NCBI GenBank assembly: GCA_964563925.1
Contig: CAZLZD010000021.1
Coordinates: forward strand, 7,485-71,484
Reading direction: 5' to 3'
DNA length: 64,000 bases
From: JAUILA01 sp964563925
Lineage (GTDB): Bacteria > Bacteroidota > Bacteroidia > Cytophagales > Cyclobacteriaceae
Positions 16,646 through 25,582 of this stretch are shown here, one piece after another. The notes under the pieces are model-generated. The model saw nothing but the letters and a program-made list of their open reading frames with translations. It searched no databases and was not told where the DNA came from. The number at the start of each line of letters is the position of its first letter. Position 1 is the first letter of the stretch. A program made the translations under genes and the position numbers.

Positions 16646-19156
16646 ATGTCAACTAACCGTACAATCCGAGAGGAAGAAATCCTTCCTTTTCACGAAAAGG
16701 TTTACGAATCGGCCAACAAACTGGCCAATTATTTTGTCCTGGGATATTTCGCACTGGGCTTTGTGCTCGCACCCATTTACAACAGCTGGTGGCTGGCGGC
16801 CATTATGGGCAGCGTCTCGCTTGGCGCCTATTACGGTGTAAAATACCTGGTCAGGAACAACACCCTGTTTCACCTGGTCACTTCCCTGGTTTTCTGGAAT
16901 TTTCCGCTGCAATTCCTGTTGCAGATGCACGGAAGCTATATCATGATGTTCTTTTACTTCGTGAGCCTCACCGTGCTGTTATTCTATGAAAGCCGCTGGG
17001 TACTGGCACCCACCATCGCCTATGCCTTCTTTTCATTCATTTTCCTGTTCTTTTTGAAAGAGGACGTCATGAGCATGGGAATAAACCTGGAGGAAATTGA
17101 ATCACTGGGACTGGGCTCGGCCCTGCACCTGGGGATCATGGCGCTGTATGCTGCCTTGTGTCTGCTGTGGGCTAAAATACAGCGTGACCAGACTCGTGAA
17201 GCGGCTATCAGTTATATTCAAATGAATGAGCAGGTGAGCTTAATGGACGTAAATATCCAGTTTGCCAACCAGATCTCTCAGGGCAACCTGACAGCAGGCT
17301 ACCCCAATGATCACCCCGATAAGCTGGGCAATTCACTGCTCGAAATGCAATCAAGCCTCCGTGAAGCAGCCGAACGCGAGAAGAAAGAAAAATTTGTGAA
17401 CGTAGGACTTGCCTCGGTCTCCGAAATCCTGCGAAACCATGTCGAAGACCTGGATGAGCTGAGCGACAAGGTTATTGAGAAACTCGTAAACTACATGAAA
17501 GCCAATCAGGGCGGACTGTTTATTCTGGAAGAAGAAAATGATGGTTCCAAAGTGATCACCCTGAAAGCCTGCCGGGCGTATGACCGGAAGAAATTCCTGA
17601 ATAAAACCATTGCCGTAGGCGAAGGGCTGATCGGACAAATTGCATTGGAGAAGGAAACGCTGGTTATGACCGAGATTCCCGAAGGATACCTTAACATCAC
17701 TTCGGGACTGGGCATTGCCAGCCCTTCCAGCCTGGTAATCGTTCCGCTGAAATCCAATGAAGAGGTAGTCGGACTCATTGAAATGGCCTCCTTCAAGGAA
17801 TTCAATGATACAGACATCGAATTCCTGGAGAAGGTTGGGGAAAGTATTGCGTCGACCATTCTTTCTGCGAAGACGAACCAGCAAACCAAGGAACTTCTCG
17901 AAGGATCACGCCAGATGACGGAAGAACTGCATGCGCAGGAAGAGGAAATGAGGCAGAATATGGAGGAAATGCAGGCCACTCAGGAAGAAATGGCCCGCAC
18001 CCAGAAGGAACTCAGCGAGAAGGAAGCCAACCTAAAGGCATTGATCAACAATACCGATGACAGCATCATTACCATTGACCGTAATTACCGCATACTGGTA
18101 ATGAATGACGTGGTAAAACGAAGATATAAGGGTACCCAGTTCGAGGGCATGGGAGAAGGGTCCAACGCCCTCGAAATGCTGGGTGATGTAGCGGATGAAT
18201 GGAAAGGCTATTATGATAAGGTCATGGAGAATGGGGAACACCTCAACTTCGTCCTTGAAAGCTCTGTTCAGGGCGAACAAATGTGGCGCGAATACTTTCT
18301 CAACCCCATCCGTTCTGACAACAATCTGATCATTGGCTGTTCGGTATTCTCCAGGGATATCTCCGATAAAATCAGGGCACAGCGGGAACTGGCACACGAA
18401 AAAACCCTTTTCCAGGCACTGCTTGATTTCATCCCGGACCACCTGTATTACAAGGACCTTTCCAGTAAATTCCTTAAGGTATCCAAATCCATGCTGGGGG
18501 CCTTCGATGCCACGACAGAAGACGAGCTCATCGGGAAGTCAGATTTCGACTTCTTTGACAAATCTCACGCCCAGGTGGCTTATGATAATGAACAGGAAAT
18601 TATCCGCAGCCGTCAAGCCATAGTAGGCAACATCGAGCGTGAAATTCACAAAGACGGAACGGAAACCTGGGCAGAAACTACCAAGATGCCGCTCTTCGAC
18701 GATAACGGTGAGGTCATGGGAACCATCGGGATTACCAAAAATATCACAGAATCCAAGCAATTGGAGCGTGAAGCCGTATACAAGAGCGACGTCCTGCGTT
18801 CAATGGTCGACAATACCCCGGATGCCATTTTCACCTTCGACAAGGAGTATCGTATTGTTGTGGCCAATAAACACATTGAGGAACATTTTAACCGTGACGG
18901 AATAAGTAACACGCCCGGAACCCGCCTTCCTGCCACCAATGGCTGGAAAGAACATTATGACCGGGCACTCAGCGGAGATCGTTTCGAAATCATCGAGGAA
19001 GCGGAATTCTCCGGTGTCAAAAAATCGTTCCGCTATTTAATCGGGCCCGTACTTGATGAAGAAAACAACATCATAGGGGGGACGGTGATTTCCAGGGAAG
19101 TGGAAGGAAGCCTTGCCCCGGCCGGAGCCGGAGGGAGCACGAAAAAGCGTAAGTAA
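16646..19156 (+). CDS. Membrane GAF/PAS multi-sensor protein without output domain
   Basis: An 836-residue protein from the ATG at 16646 (a TTG lies directly before it). About six N-terminal membrane segments occupy residues 25-180, followed by a short linker, a GAF domain at about 240-400 (GLIGQIALEKETLVM, SLVIVPLKSNEEVVGLIEMASF), a glutamate/methionine-rich coiled coil at about 405-460, and three PAS domains (about 460-580, 590-715, 720-825). Each PAS ends in the usual GxxxxxRDIS or GITKNIT type strand. No histidine kinase, GGDEF, EAL, phosphatase or methyl-accepting signature follows, so it must act through another protein. A strong terminator follows directly. Confidence 0.88.
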   Translation: MSTNRTIREEEILPFHEKVYESANKLANYFVLGYFALGFVLAPIYNSWWLAAIMGSVSLGAYYGVKYLVRNNTLFHLVTSLVFWNFPLQFLLQMHGSYIMMFFYFVSLTVLLFYESRWVLAPTIAYAFFSFIFLFFLKEDVMSMGINLEEIESLGLGSALHLGIMALYAALCLLWAKIQRDQTREAAISYIQMNEQVSLMDVNIQFANQISQGNLTAGYPNDHPDKLGNSLLEMQSSLREAAEREKKEKFVNVGLASVSEILRNHVEDLDELSDKVIEKLVNYMKANQGGLFILEEENDGSKVITLKACRAYDRKKFLNKTIAVGEGLIGQIALEKETLVMTEIPEGYLNITSGLGIASPSSLVIVPLKSNEEVVGLIEMASFKEFNDTDIEFLEKVGESIASTILSAKTNQQTKELLEGSRQMTEELHAQEEEMRQNMEEMQATQEEMARTQKELSEKEANLKALINNTDDSIITIDRNYRILVMNDVVKRRYKGTQFEGMGEGSNALEMLGDVADEWKGYYDKVMENGEHLNFVLESSVQGEQMWREYFLNPIRSDNNLIIGCSVFSRDISDKIRAQRELAHEKTLFQALLDFIPDHLYYKDLSSKFLKVSKSMLGAFDATTEDELIGKSDFDFFDKSHAQVAYDNEQEIIRSRQAIVGNIEREIHKDGTETWAETTKMPLFDDNGEVMGTIGITKNITESKQLEREAVYKSDVLRSMVDNTPDAIFTFDKEYRIVVANKHIEEHFNRDGISNTPGTRLPATNGWKEHYDRALSGDRFEIIEEAEFSGVKKSFRYLIGPVLDEENNIIGGTVISREVEGSLAPAGAGGSTKKRK

Positions 19157-20077
19157 TTAACCGGCCGGTGGATCACCGGCCATTTTTTTTGCCATCCGGC
19201 GTTGCCGGTAGGTTGACAGGTATACCCCGCAGATAATCAGTCCGAGCCCCAGGAAATGACCAGGCAAAAGGCGCTCGCCGTCCAGCAATCCCCAGAATAC
19301 TGCCACCATGGGAATCAGGTAGGTAACCGAACTTGTAAAGACTGGGGAAGTGATCTTCACTAACTGGTTAAACAGGATTAATGCGAAGGCTGTTCCCACA
19401 ATTCCAAGTGCCGCCACTGCCATGAGCGGATTCAGGGCTTCCGGCTGCGAGACATGGGTGGTAAAAGGGGTAAAGAGCAGGAGATAGGTAATGGCAGCAG
19501 GACCTGCGATAAGAAGCGATATGCTGGTGATCGTCCTGCTGGTAAGTTCGTGGATGCGGAATTTTATAATGTTAAGATTGGCCCCGTAAAAGACCGTGGC
19601 ACACACGACGAAAAGCGCATACCAGTTAATGGCTCCCGGTCCATGTTCAGTACCTGACATGATCAGCACCAGGCATCCTGCAAACCCGATAATTATTCCG
19701 GTGACCGTCCGGATATGACTTCTCTGGGTAAAAAACACCATCCCGATGATCAGCGTAAAGAGCGGAGTAAGGGCATTCAGAATTCCGGCCACCGAGCTTG
19801 GTATCCTTGTTTGTGCGATGGCAAAAAGAAAGGAGGGAATCAGGCTGCCAAACATACCGACTACGCCCAGCCAGAACCATTGCTTCCGCCTGATTTGTCT
19901 GACCCGGGGCAGGCTGAAAGGCAACAGGAACAGTGAGGCAAAGGCTATTCGCAATGCACCAACCTCACCGGCTGAAAAGGCGGTAAGGCCAATCTTTATC
20001 AGTATAAACGAACTTCCCCAGATCAGGGCAAGGACGCCCAAAAGGAGCCAGGCGAGCAGTTTGGGAGAATCGCTCAT
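19157..20077 (-). CDS. EamA/DMT family transporter
   Basis: A 306-residue membrane protein with ten predicted TM helices in two EamA repeats. The repeat signatures are LIWGSSFILIKIGL (about 18-31) and, in the second half, the conserved LIPMVAVFWGLLDGERL. Members export metabolites, often amino acids; the substrate here is unknown. Its C-terminal codons (GDPPAG) lie within the terminator hairpin of the converging sensor gene. It follows dusB by 14 bases and is probably co-transcribed with it. Confidence 0.92.
   Translation of the reverse strand: MSDSPKLLAWLLLGVLALIWGSSFILIKIGLTAFSAGEVGALRIAFASLFLLPFSLPRVRQIRRKQWFWLGVVGMFGSLIPSFLFAIAQTRIPSSVAGILNALTPLFTLIIGMVFFTQRSHIRTVTGIIIGFAGCLVLIMSGTEHGPGAINWYALFVVCATVFYGANLNIIKFRIHELTSRTITSISLLIAGPAAITYLLLFTPFTTHVSQPEALNPLMAVAALGIVGTAFALILFNQLVKITSPVFTSSVTYLIPMVAVFWGLLDGERLLPGHFLGLGLIICGVYLSTYRQRRMAKKMAGDPPAG
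19163..19190 (+). terminator. Strong intrinsic terminator after the GAF/PAS sensor gene
   Basis: An 8-bp perfect GC-rich stem (19163-19170 with 19174-19181), three-base loop, then A and eight T residues (19183-19190). It starts 6 bases after the sensor stop codon and lies within the last codons of the opposite-strand EamA gene. Confidence 0.88.
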
Positions 20078-20091
20078 TGGTCTACATGTGC

Positions 20092-21081
20092 TCAGGCACT
20101 CAGCTCAGGGATAAAGGTATTTTCGACCTCTTCCAGGATACCGACAATCTCCTCCTTGGTTTCGGCGGTGACCAGCCGGGTACGGAAGGGTTTGAAGTGA
20201 GGAATGCCGCGGAAGTAATTGGTGTAATGCCGGCGCATCTCATAGATCCCCTTTCGTTCGCCTTTCCAGTCCACGGAAAAATCCAGGTGCTCACGCGCAG
20301 CTGAGACCCTGGACGAGAGGCTTGGTGCCTCAGGCATCTCACCTGTCCTGAAGAAATGCTTTATCTCGTTGAATATCCAGGGATAGCCAATAGCCGCCCT
20401 GCCGATCATAATGCCGTCAACACCATACCGGTTTCGGTATTCCAGGGCCTTTTGCGGAGAATCAATATCCCCGTTTCCAAAGATCGGAATATGAATATCC
20501 GGGTGGTTCTTTACCTCTCCGATCATCGTCCAGTCGGCCTCGCCCTTGTACATCTGCTTACGCGTACGTCCATGGATGGTCAGCGCCTGTACTCCCACAT
20601 CCTGGAGCCTTTGGGCAACCTCCACGATCTTAATGGAATTCTCGTCCCAGCCAAGGCGTGTTTTCACCGTGACCGGGAGGCCCACCTGCCTGACAATCTC
20701 AGCAGTCATTTTCTGCATCTTGGGCAGGTCCTGGAGAATACCAGCGCCGGCTCCCTTGCAGGCAACTTTCTTAACGGGACACCCATAATTGATATCAATG
20801 AGCTCAGGACCGGCTTCTTCGGCAATCGCCGCAGCCTCGCGCATGCTTTTTATCTTGTCCCCGAATATCTGGATTCCAATCGGCCGTTCGTAATCATATA
20901 TGTCCAGCTTTTCGACACTCTTTTCGGCATTTCTGATCAGGCCCTCCGAAGAAATGAACTCGGTATACATCATGTCCGCCCCGTGCTTCTTGCACAAGGC
21001 ACGGAAAGGGGGATCACTCACATCCTCCATCGGAGCAAGCAGGAGTGGAAAATCATTCAGTTCAATATTTGCTATTCTCAT
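20092..21081 (-). CDS. dusB: tRNA-dihydrouridine synthase
   Basis: A 329-residue FMN-dependent TIM-barrel enzyme that reduces uridine to dihydrouridine in tRNA. Motifs are LLAPMEDVSDPPFRALC near the N-terminus, the active-site cysteine within INYGCPVKKVACKGAGAG, VTVKTRLGW, and the FMN-binding GNGDIDSP and GIMIGRAAIG segments. The length and the C-terminal helical domain fit the DusB branch. It diverges from the CPBP protease gene and is followed closely by the EamA gene. Confidence 0.95.
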   Translation of the reverse strand: MRIANIELNDFPLLLAPMEDVSDPPFRALCKKHGADMMYTEFISSEGLIRNAEKSVEKLDIYDYERPIGIQIFGDKIKSMREAAAIAEEAGPELIDINYGCPVKKVACKGAGAGILQDLPKMQKMTAEIVRQVGLPVTVKTRLGWDENSIKIVEVAQRLQDVGVQALTIHGRTRKQMYKGEADWTMIGEVKNHPDIHIPIFGNGDIDSPQKALEYRNRYGVDGIMIGRAAIGYPWIFNEIKHFFRTGEMPEAPSLSSRVSAAREHLDFSVDWKGERKGIYEMRRHYTNYFRGIPHFKPFRTRLVTAETKEEIVGILEEVENTFIPELSA

Positions 21082-21123
21082 GGTAGCCTAATTCGAAATT
21101 TATCGTGCCGTTTCGAAAGAAAC

Positions 21124-21135
21124 CGTAAATTTACG
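21124..21135. repeat. 12-bp perfect palindrome between dusB and the CPBP gene
   Basis: CGTAAATTTACG lies 7 bases before the CPBP gene start, within the 61-base divergent region. It contains TAAATTTA on both strands, close to the TAnnTTTG -7 element. It may be a regulator site or chance in AT-rich DNA. Confidence 0.35.
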
Positions 21136-21142
21136 TCAAAAT

Positions 21143-22264
21143 ATGAATATATCAGATACCCAACCGATTGGAACGACGGGAAGGCAGGCCATGCAGACCG
21201 CTTTGGTCGGCCTGGGACTTTGCCTGCTCTCATTTCTGTTCATCGGTCCGATAATTGGCATACTCATCGCCATTCCTTTCTATGAGGGCGACCTGCTTGG
21301 ACTTGCCGAACGCCTGGAAAACCCGGGATTATATCCGGAATTCCGCATTCCTCTCTACATCATCCAGGGCGTAAGCGCCTTTATCGGCCTCATCCTTACC
21401 CCATGGCTCTATCTCAAAATCCGCAAGGAACATCCGTTGCAAAAATATATTTCGACAGACCGCAGCCTCTTTAGTTATGTCTTAACTGTTCTCGCCGTGA
21501 TTTCGTTCATGGGATTCAATTCCTATATAATCGAATGGAATGCCGGTATGGAATTTCCGGAAGCCTGGAAAGCTATTGAAGAATGGATGCGCTCGCGGGA
21601 AGATATCGCGGCAGGTCTTACAGAATACCTTACCACTTTCGATACGCCCGGCATGTTTGTGCTGGCCTTCGTTGTCATTGCCATCATACCGGGTATTGGT
21701 GAAGAACTGGTATTTCGGGGGGTGTTCCAGCGTAAAATCCAGGATGCGGGGGTAAACGGGCATGTGGCCGTCTGGGCAGGAGCCATTCTATTTTCAGCCA
21801 TCCATTTTCAGTTTTTCGGGTTTCTTCCACGCATGTTCCTGGGTGCACTTTTTGGCTACCTGTACTGGTGGTCCGGTGATCTGAAAGTACCGATGCTGGC
21901 GCACTTTGCCAACAATGCCATTACCCTTGTGATTGTCTACCAGGCACCTGATCTCGACGAACCAGATGCGCTTCCTTTGGCTGCGGGGGTAATTATGACT
22001 ATTATTACTGCAGGCTTATTGTTCTTTTTATATCGTCACTGGAATACACAGAAAAATCCGCCGGAAGAATGGCAAAAAGTATATTCCACCGAACAGGCTT
22101 ATCAGGCAGAAATTGTTAAATCCGTTTTATCTGAATCCATGAATGCTGTAATTGTTAATAAGAAGGATTCTTCCTACAATATAGGATATTACGAAATTCA
22201 CGTCAGACCAGGAGATGTCATGAGGGCATTGCAAATAATCAAAAATGACATCACTTTTCAGTAA
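21143..22264 (+). CDS. CPBP family intramembrane metalloprotease fused to a DUF2007 domain
   Basis: A 373-residue membrane protein. The CPBP (Abi) core has the EExxxR motif in GIGEELVFRGVFQ (about 188-200) and a following His in SAIHFQFFGF, the expected glutamate and histidine residues of these CAAX-like proteases. Seven or eight TM helices occupy the first 300 residues. The last 60 (EQAYQAEIVKSVLSESMNAVI and on) resemble DUF2007, a small ferredoxin-like fold annotated as a putative signal-transducing domain. The gene end overlaps cdsA by 20 bases, suggesting coupling to phospholipid synthesis. Confidence 0.87.
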   Translation: MNISDTQPIGTTGRQAMQTALVGLGLCLLSFLFIGPIIGILIAIPFYEGDLLGLAERLENPGLYPEFRIPLYIIQGVSAFIGLILTPWLYLKIRKEHPLQKYISTDRSLFSYVLTVLAVISFMGFNSYIIEWNAGMEFPEAWKAIEEWMRSREDIAAGLTEYLTTFDTPGMFVLAFVVIAIIPGIGEELVFRGVFQRKIQDAGVNGHVAVWAGAILFSAIHFQFFGFLPRMFLGALFGYLYWWSGDLKVPMLAHFANNAITLVIVYQAPDLDEPDALPLAAGVIMTIITAGLLFFLYRHWNTQKNPPEEWQKVYSTEQAYQAEIVKSVLSESMNAVIVNKKDSSYNIGYYEIHVRPGDVMRALQIIKNDITFQ

Positions 22265-23075
22265 ATACAACAACCTGACCCAGCGTATCATCGCCGCACT
22301 GATCGGTGTGCTCATAATCGTGGTTGCACTGATTGCCGGGCCATGGTTTTATTTCACCATATTCCTGTTCATCTGCCTTATTACGCAGCTTGAATTCTAC
22401 AAGCTTGTAGGCCTGGATGGTATGATCCCGCTTAAAACGTTCGGTACATTCAGCGGAATGGCCTTCTTTACGCTCACTTTCCTGGTGGAAAGCGGGCGGA
22501 TCGGCCCCGACTTTTATTTTCTGGTATTCCCCATCCTGGCCGGGGTTTACCTGATCTATCTTTATCGGAAACGGGTTACGAAACCATTCCGCGGAATTGC
22601 TTTTACCTTCCTCGGGATCATTTATGTCGCGGTTCCGTTCTCACTTCTGAATGTCATTATATTTCATCCGGGAGAATATACGTTTGAAATATTGCTGGGT
22701 GCATTACTCCTGCTGTGGTCCAACGATACCGGAGCCTATTTTGCCGGTGTGCGGTATGGCAAACGTAAACTCTTCGAACGCGTATCTCCGAAAAAATCCT
22801 GGGAGGGCAGTCTGGGCGGTTTTGTTCTTTCCCTAGTTATGGCGTATGTTTTATCCAACTTCAGCCAGGTTTTTACTACCGGAGAATGGATCGCCATGGG
22901 CGTGATCATTTCCATAGGAGGAACCTATGGCGACCTGGTTGAATCCTTGTTTAAGCGCAGTATTGAGATCAAGGATTCAGGACGGCTCATACCGGGTCAT
23001 GGCGGCTTTCTCGATCGGTTTGACGGACTCCTGCTTTCGGCCCCGTTTATCGTGACATTCCTTAAAATCTTTTAA
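22245..23075 (+). CDS. cdsA: Phosphatidate cytidylyltransferase
   Basis: A 276-residue integral membrane enzyme making CDP-diacylglycerol from phosphatidate and CTP. The C-terminal signature SLFKRSIEIKDSGRLIPGHG with the following FLDRFD is complete, including the KD and HGG positions. Six to eight TM helices precede it. The start ATG lies inside the CPBP gene. With psd downstream (24444) this supplies two steps of phosphatidylethanolamine synthesis; pssA is not in the window, and gdhA intervenes. Confidence 0.96.
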   Translation: MTSLFSKYNNLTQRIIAALIGVLIIVVALIAGPWFYFTIFLFICLITQLEFYKLVGLDGMIPLKTFGTFSGMAFFTLTFLVESGRIGPDFYFLVFPILAGVYLIYLYRKRVTKPFRGIAFTFLGIIYVAVPFSLLNVIIFHPGEYTFEILLGALLLLWSNDTGAYFAGVRYGKRKLFERVSPKKSWEGSLGGFVLSLVMAYVLSNFSQVFTTGEWIAMGVIISIGGTYGDLVESLFKRSIEIKDSGRLIPGHGGFLDRFDGLLLSAPFIVTFLKIF

Positions 23076-23088
23076 CCTGCGTCAGAGT

Positions 23089-23102
23089 ATATATGCATAT
23101 AT
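23089..23102. promoter_or_regulatory. 14-bp palindrome upstream of gdhA
   Basis: A perfect AT-rich palindrome centred on TGCA lies immediately upstream of the gdhA -7 element, where a regulator could compete with sigma-factor contact. The site is read directly; function is inferred. Confidence 0.35.
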
Positions 23103-23106
23103 TCTA

Positions 23107-23114
23107 TAAATTTG
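23107..23114 (+). promoter_or_regulatory. Bacteroidota-type -7 element for gdhA
   Basis: Reads TAAATTTG, 31 bases upstream of the gdhA ATG. No clear -33 TTG is seen; the 14-bp palindrome occupies the spacer. Confidence 0.5.
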
Positions 23115-23145
23115 CAAACGATTTAAATCCCTAAATTTACCCCTT

Positions 23146-24420
23146 ATGGCGTATATCGAACCGGCCCCGATTAAAGATGAACAGAATCCCTTTGAGGCCA
23201 TGATGTCACGTTTTCACATTGCTTCCCAGATACTGGGGATCGATGATGAAGTTTACAACGTCCTGAAAAATCCCGCTAAACAGGTAATCGTTTCCCTGCC
23301 GGTTACGATGGATGACGGCTCAATCAAAGTATTTGAAGGTTTCCGTGTGATTCATTCCAACATACTCGGACCCTCAAAAGGAGGTATACGCTTTGACCCC
23401 GGGGTAAACCTGGATGAAGTAAAGGCACTGGCGGCCTGGATGACCTGGAAGTGTGCAGTGGTTGACATACCCTATGGAGGAGCCAAAGGGGGTATCAAAT
23501 GTAATCCGCGTGAAATGTCTTCCGGCGAGATTGAACGTCTGATGCGTGCCTATACATTATCCATGATCGAAATCTTCGGACCTGACCGCGATATACCGGC
23601 CCCGGACATGGGCACAGGACCGCGGGAAATGGCCTGGCTGATGGATGAATTTTCAAGAACACAGGGTATGACAATCAACTCGGTGGTTACCGGCAAACCG
23701 CTCGTACTGGGCGGATCTCTGGGTCGTACCGAAGCCACCGGCCGCGGGGTTATGGTAAGTGCCCTGGCTGCCATGGAGAAACTTAAAATCAATCCGTATA
23801 AAGCGACTTGCGCCGTGCAGGGTTTTGGTAATGTCGGTAGCTATGCCGCACTCCTCCTGGAAGAACGCGGGGTCAAAGTGGTGGCCATCAGTGATCTGTC
23901 CGGCGCCTATTTCAATGCCAATGGCCTGAATATCCAGGCGGCTATTGATTACAGGAATGAAAACAAGGGCTCGCTGGAAGGATTTGCCGGCGCGGAAAAA
24001 ATTTCAGGGGACGAGCTGCTTTCCCTGGATGTGGATGTACTGGTCCCTGCTGCTACAGAAGATGTAATTACCTCCCAAAATGTGGATTCCATCAAAGCCA
24101 GACTGATTGTGGAAGGTGCAAACGGACCTACATCGGCCAAGGCCGACACAATAATTGCCGAAAAAGGGATAATGGTTGCACCTGATATCCTTGCCAATGC
24201 CGGCGGGGTAACGGTTTCCTACTTCGAGTGGGTCCAGAACCGTCTTGGATATAAATGGACCGGTGAGCGTGTTAACCGCCGTTCGGACAGGATTATGAAA
24301 GACGCATTTGACAACGTGTACAAGACATCCCAGGAATACGACATTTCCATGCGTATTGCGGCTTATGTGGTAGCTATTGACAAAGTTGCCAAAACCTATA
24401 AATACCGGGGTGGATTTTAA
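23146..24420 (+). CDS. gdhA: Glu/Leu/Phe/Val dehydrogenase (glutamate dehydrogenase type)
   Basis: A 424-residue NAD(P)-dependent amino acid dehydrogenase that interconverts glutamate and 2-oxoglutarate plus ammonia. Catalytic-region motifs are GGIRFDPGVN, the lysine in VDIPYGGAKGGIKC and PAPDMGTG; the nucleotide fold begins AVQGFGNVGSYAA. Length and the IAAYVVAIDKVA end fit the catabolic hexameric type. The possible operator and -7 element just upstream suggest separate control. Confidence 0.94.
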   Translation: MAYIEPAPIKDEQNPFEAMMSRFHIASQILGIDDEVYNVLKNPAKQVIVSLPVTMDDGSIKVFEGFRVIHSNILGPSKGGIRFDPGVNLDEVKALAAWMTWKCAVVDIPYGGAKGGIKCNPREMSSGEIERLMRAYTLSMIEIFGPDRDIPAPDMGTGPREMAWLMDEFSRTQGMTINSVVTGKPLVLGGSLGRTEATGRGVMVSALAAMEKLKINPYKATCAVQGFGNVGSYAALLLEERGVKVVAISDLSGAYFNANGLNIQAAIDYRNENKGSLEGFAGAEKISGDELLSLDVDVLVPAATEDVITSQNVDSIKARLIVEGANGPTSAKADTIIAEKGIMVAPDILANAGGVTVSYFEWVQNRLGYKWTGERVNRRSDRIMKDAFDNVYKTSQEYDISMRIAAYVVAIDKVAKTYKYRGGF

Positions 24421-24443
24421 TCAGGAATAAAAACATCTAGATT

Positions 24444-25103
24444 TTGACGATTCATAAAGAAGGCAGAACCCTATTATTTATTCTCCTGGTGGTACTGACG
24501 ATCATCAATACCGGGATTTACTATGGCTTTGATGGTAACGGCCTGGAGTTCAAGATCTCCGTGATCCTCAGTATCGTGGTATTTTTAATGGTATTGCAGT
24601 TTTTCCGCAATCCGATCCGTAAGACTGTTTACAATGAGAAGCATGTCATCGCTCCGGCTGACGGCAAGGTGGTGGTAATTGAAAAAACCCGTGAAGAAGA
24701 ATACCTGGGCGATGAAAGAATACAGATATCCATATTCATGTCTCCGGTGAATGTCCATGTAAACCGTATGCCTGTAAAAGGCGTGGTGGAATATTTCAAG
24801 TATCATGCGGGCAAATACCTGGTTGCATGGCATCCGAAATCCAGTACGGAAAACGAACGCACCACCATGGTGATCAAGACCGAAGGAAATATTCCGGTAC
24901 TGGTAAGGCAGATCGCCGGTGCCGTGGCACGGCGTATCAAATGGTATGTCAAGGAGGGGTCACGCCTCGAACAGGGCCAGGAATTTGGTTTTATTAAGTT
25001 CGGCTCCCGCGTGGATGTATTCCTGCCACTTGATGCCAGTGTCAAGGTAAAGGTTGGTGAAAAAACACGTGGCGGAATGACCGTACTGGCCGATCTGGCT
25101 TAA
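24444..25103 (+). CDS. psd: Phosphatidylserine decarboxylase, short (archaeal-type) form
   Basis: A 219-residue proenzyme that makes phosphatidylethanolamine. Two N-terminal TM helices (about 8-50) anchor it. Core motifs are APADGKVVVIE, MSPVNVHVNRMP and the self-cleavage Gly-Ser in IKFGSRVD (about 187-194), whose Ser becomes the pyruvoyl group. Translation is taken from TTG at 24444, as no ATG is available before the first TM helix. Its last 4 bases overlap the converging methionine sulfoxide reductase gene. Confidence 0.94.
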   Translation: MTIHKEGRTLLFILLVVLTIINTGIYYGFDGNGLEFKISVILSIVVFLMVLQFFRNPIRKTVYNEKHVIAPADGKVVVIEKTREEEYLGDERIQISIFMSPVNVHVNRMPVKGVVEYFKYHAGKYLVAWHPKSSTENERTTMVIKTEGNIPVLVRQIAGAVARRIKWYVKEGSRLEQGQEFGFIKFGSRVDVFLPLDASVKVKVGEKTRGGMTVLADLA

Positions 25104-25582
25104 AAGGTATCCTCCAGGTCACGCATCAGTTCTTCCAGGTACTTCCGGTCAATCTCATCAAAATGGGCAAGCTGATCACTGTCCACATCAAGAACCATAC
25201 ATACTTCATTGTTCTTGTGTACCGGGACAACGATTTCTGAACGAGAAGCTGAGCTGCAGGCAATATGCCCGGGAAACTGGTCAACATCTTCCACCACAAT
25301 GGTGCGGTCTTCCGCCCATACCGTGCCGCAAACACCTTTTCCTGAGGCAATGCGGGTACAGGCAACCGGACCCTGGAAGGGTCCCAGAACCAGCTCATTC
25401 TCCTTCACAAGATAGAACCCCACCCAGAAAAATCCCATCGCCTCACGAAGAGCCGCCGCAATATTGGCCAGGTTGGCAATAAGGTCCCTCTCCCCGGCGA
25501 TTAGCCCTCTGATCTGCGGGATAAGCTCCTCATACCTGGTTTTCTTATCCTGAGTATTCGTCAACTGTAGTGTTTCTGCCAT
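25100..25582 (-). CDS. msrC: Free methionine-(R)-sulfoxide reductase (GAF-type, fRMsr)
   Basis: A 160-residue single GAF domain enzyme reducing free methionine-R-sulfoxide. All three cysteines of the E. coli YebR family are present at 75, 85 and 109 (GPVACTR, GKGVCGT, GHIACSS), and LVLGPFQG and LDVDSD frame the pocket. The ATG at 25582 is chosen; an in-frame ATG 75 bases upstream would add residues unrelated to the family. The start overlaps the end of ribD by 22 bases, so the two are probably coupled. Confidence 0.93.
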   Translation of the reverse strand: MAETLQLTNTQDKKTRYEELIPQIRGLIAGERDLIANLANIAAALREAMGFFWVGFYLVKENELVLGPFQGPVACTRIASGKGVCGTVWAEDRTIVVEDVDQFPGHIACSSASRSEIVVPVHKNNEVCMVLDVDSDQLAHFDEIDRKYLEELMRDLEDTF

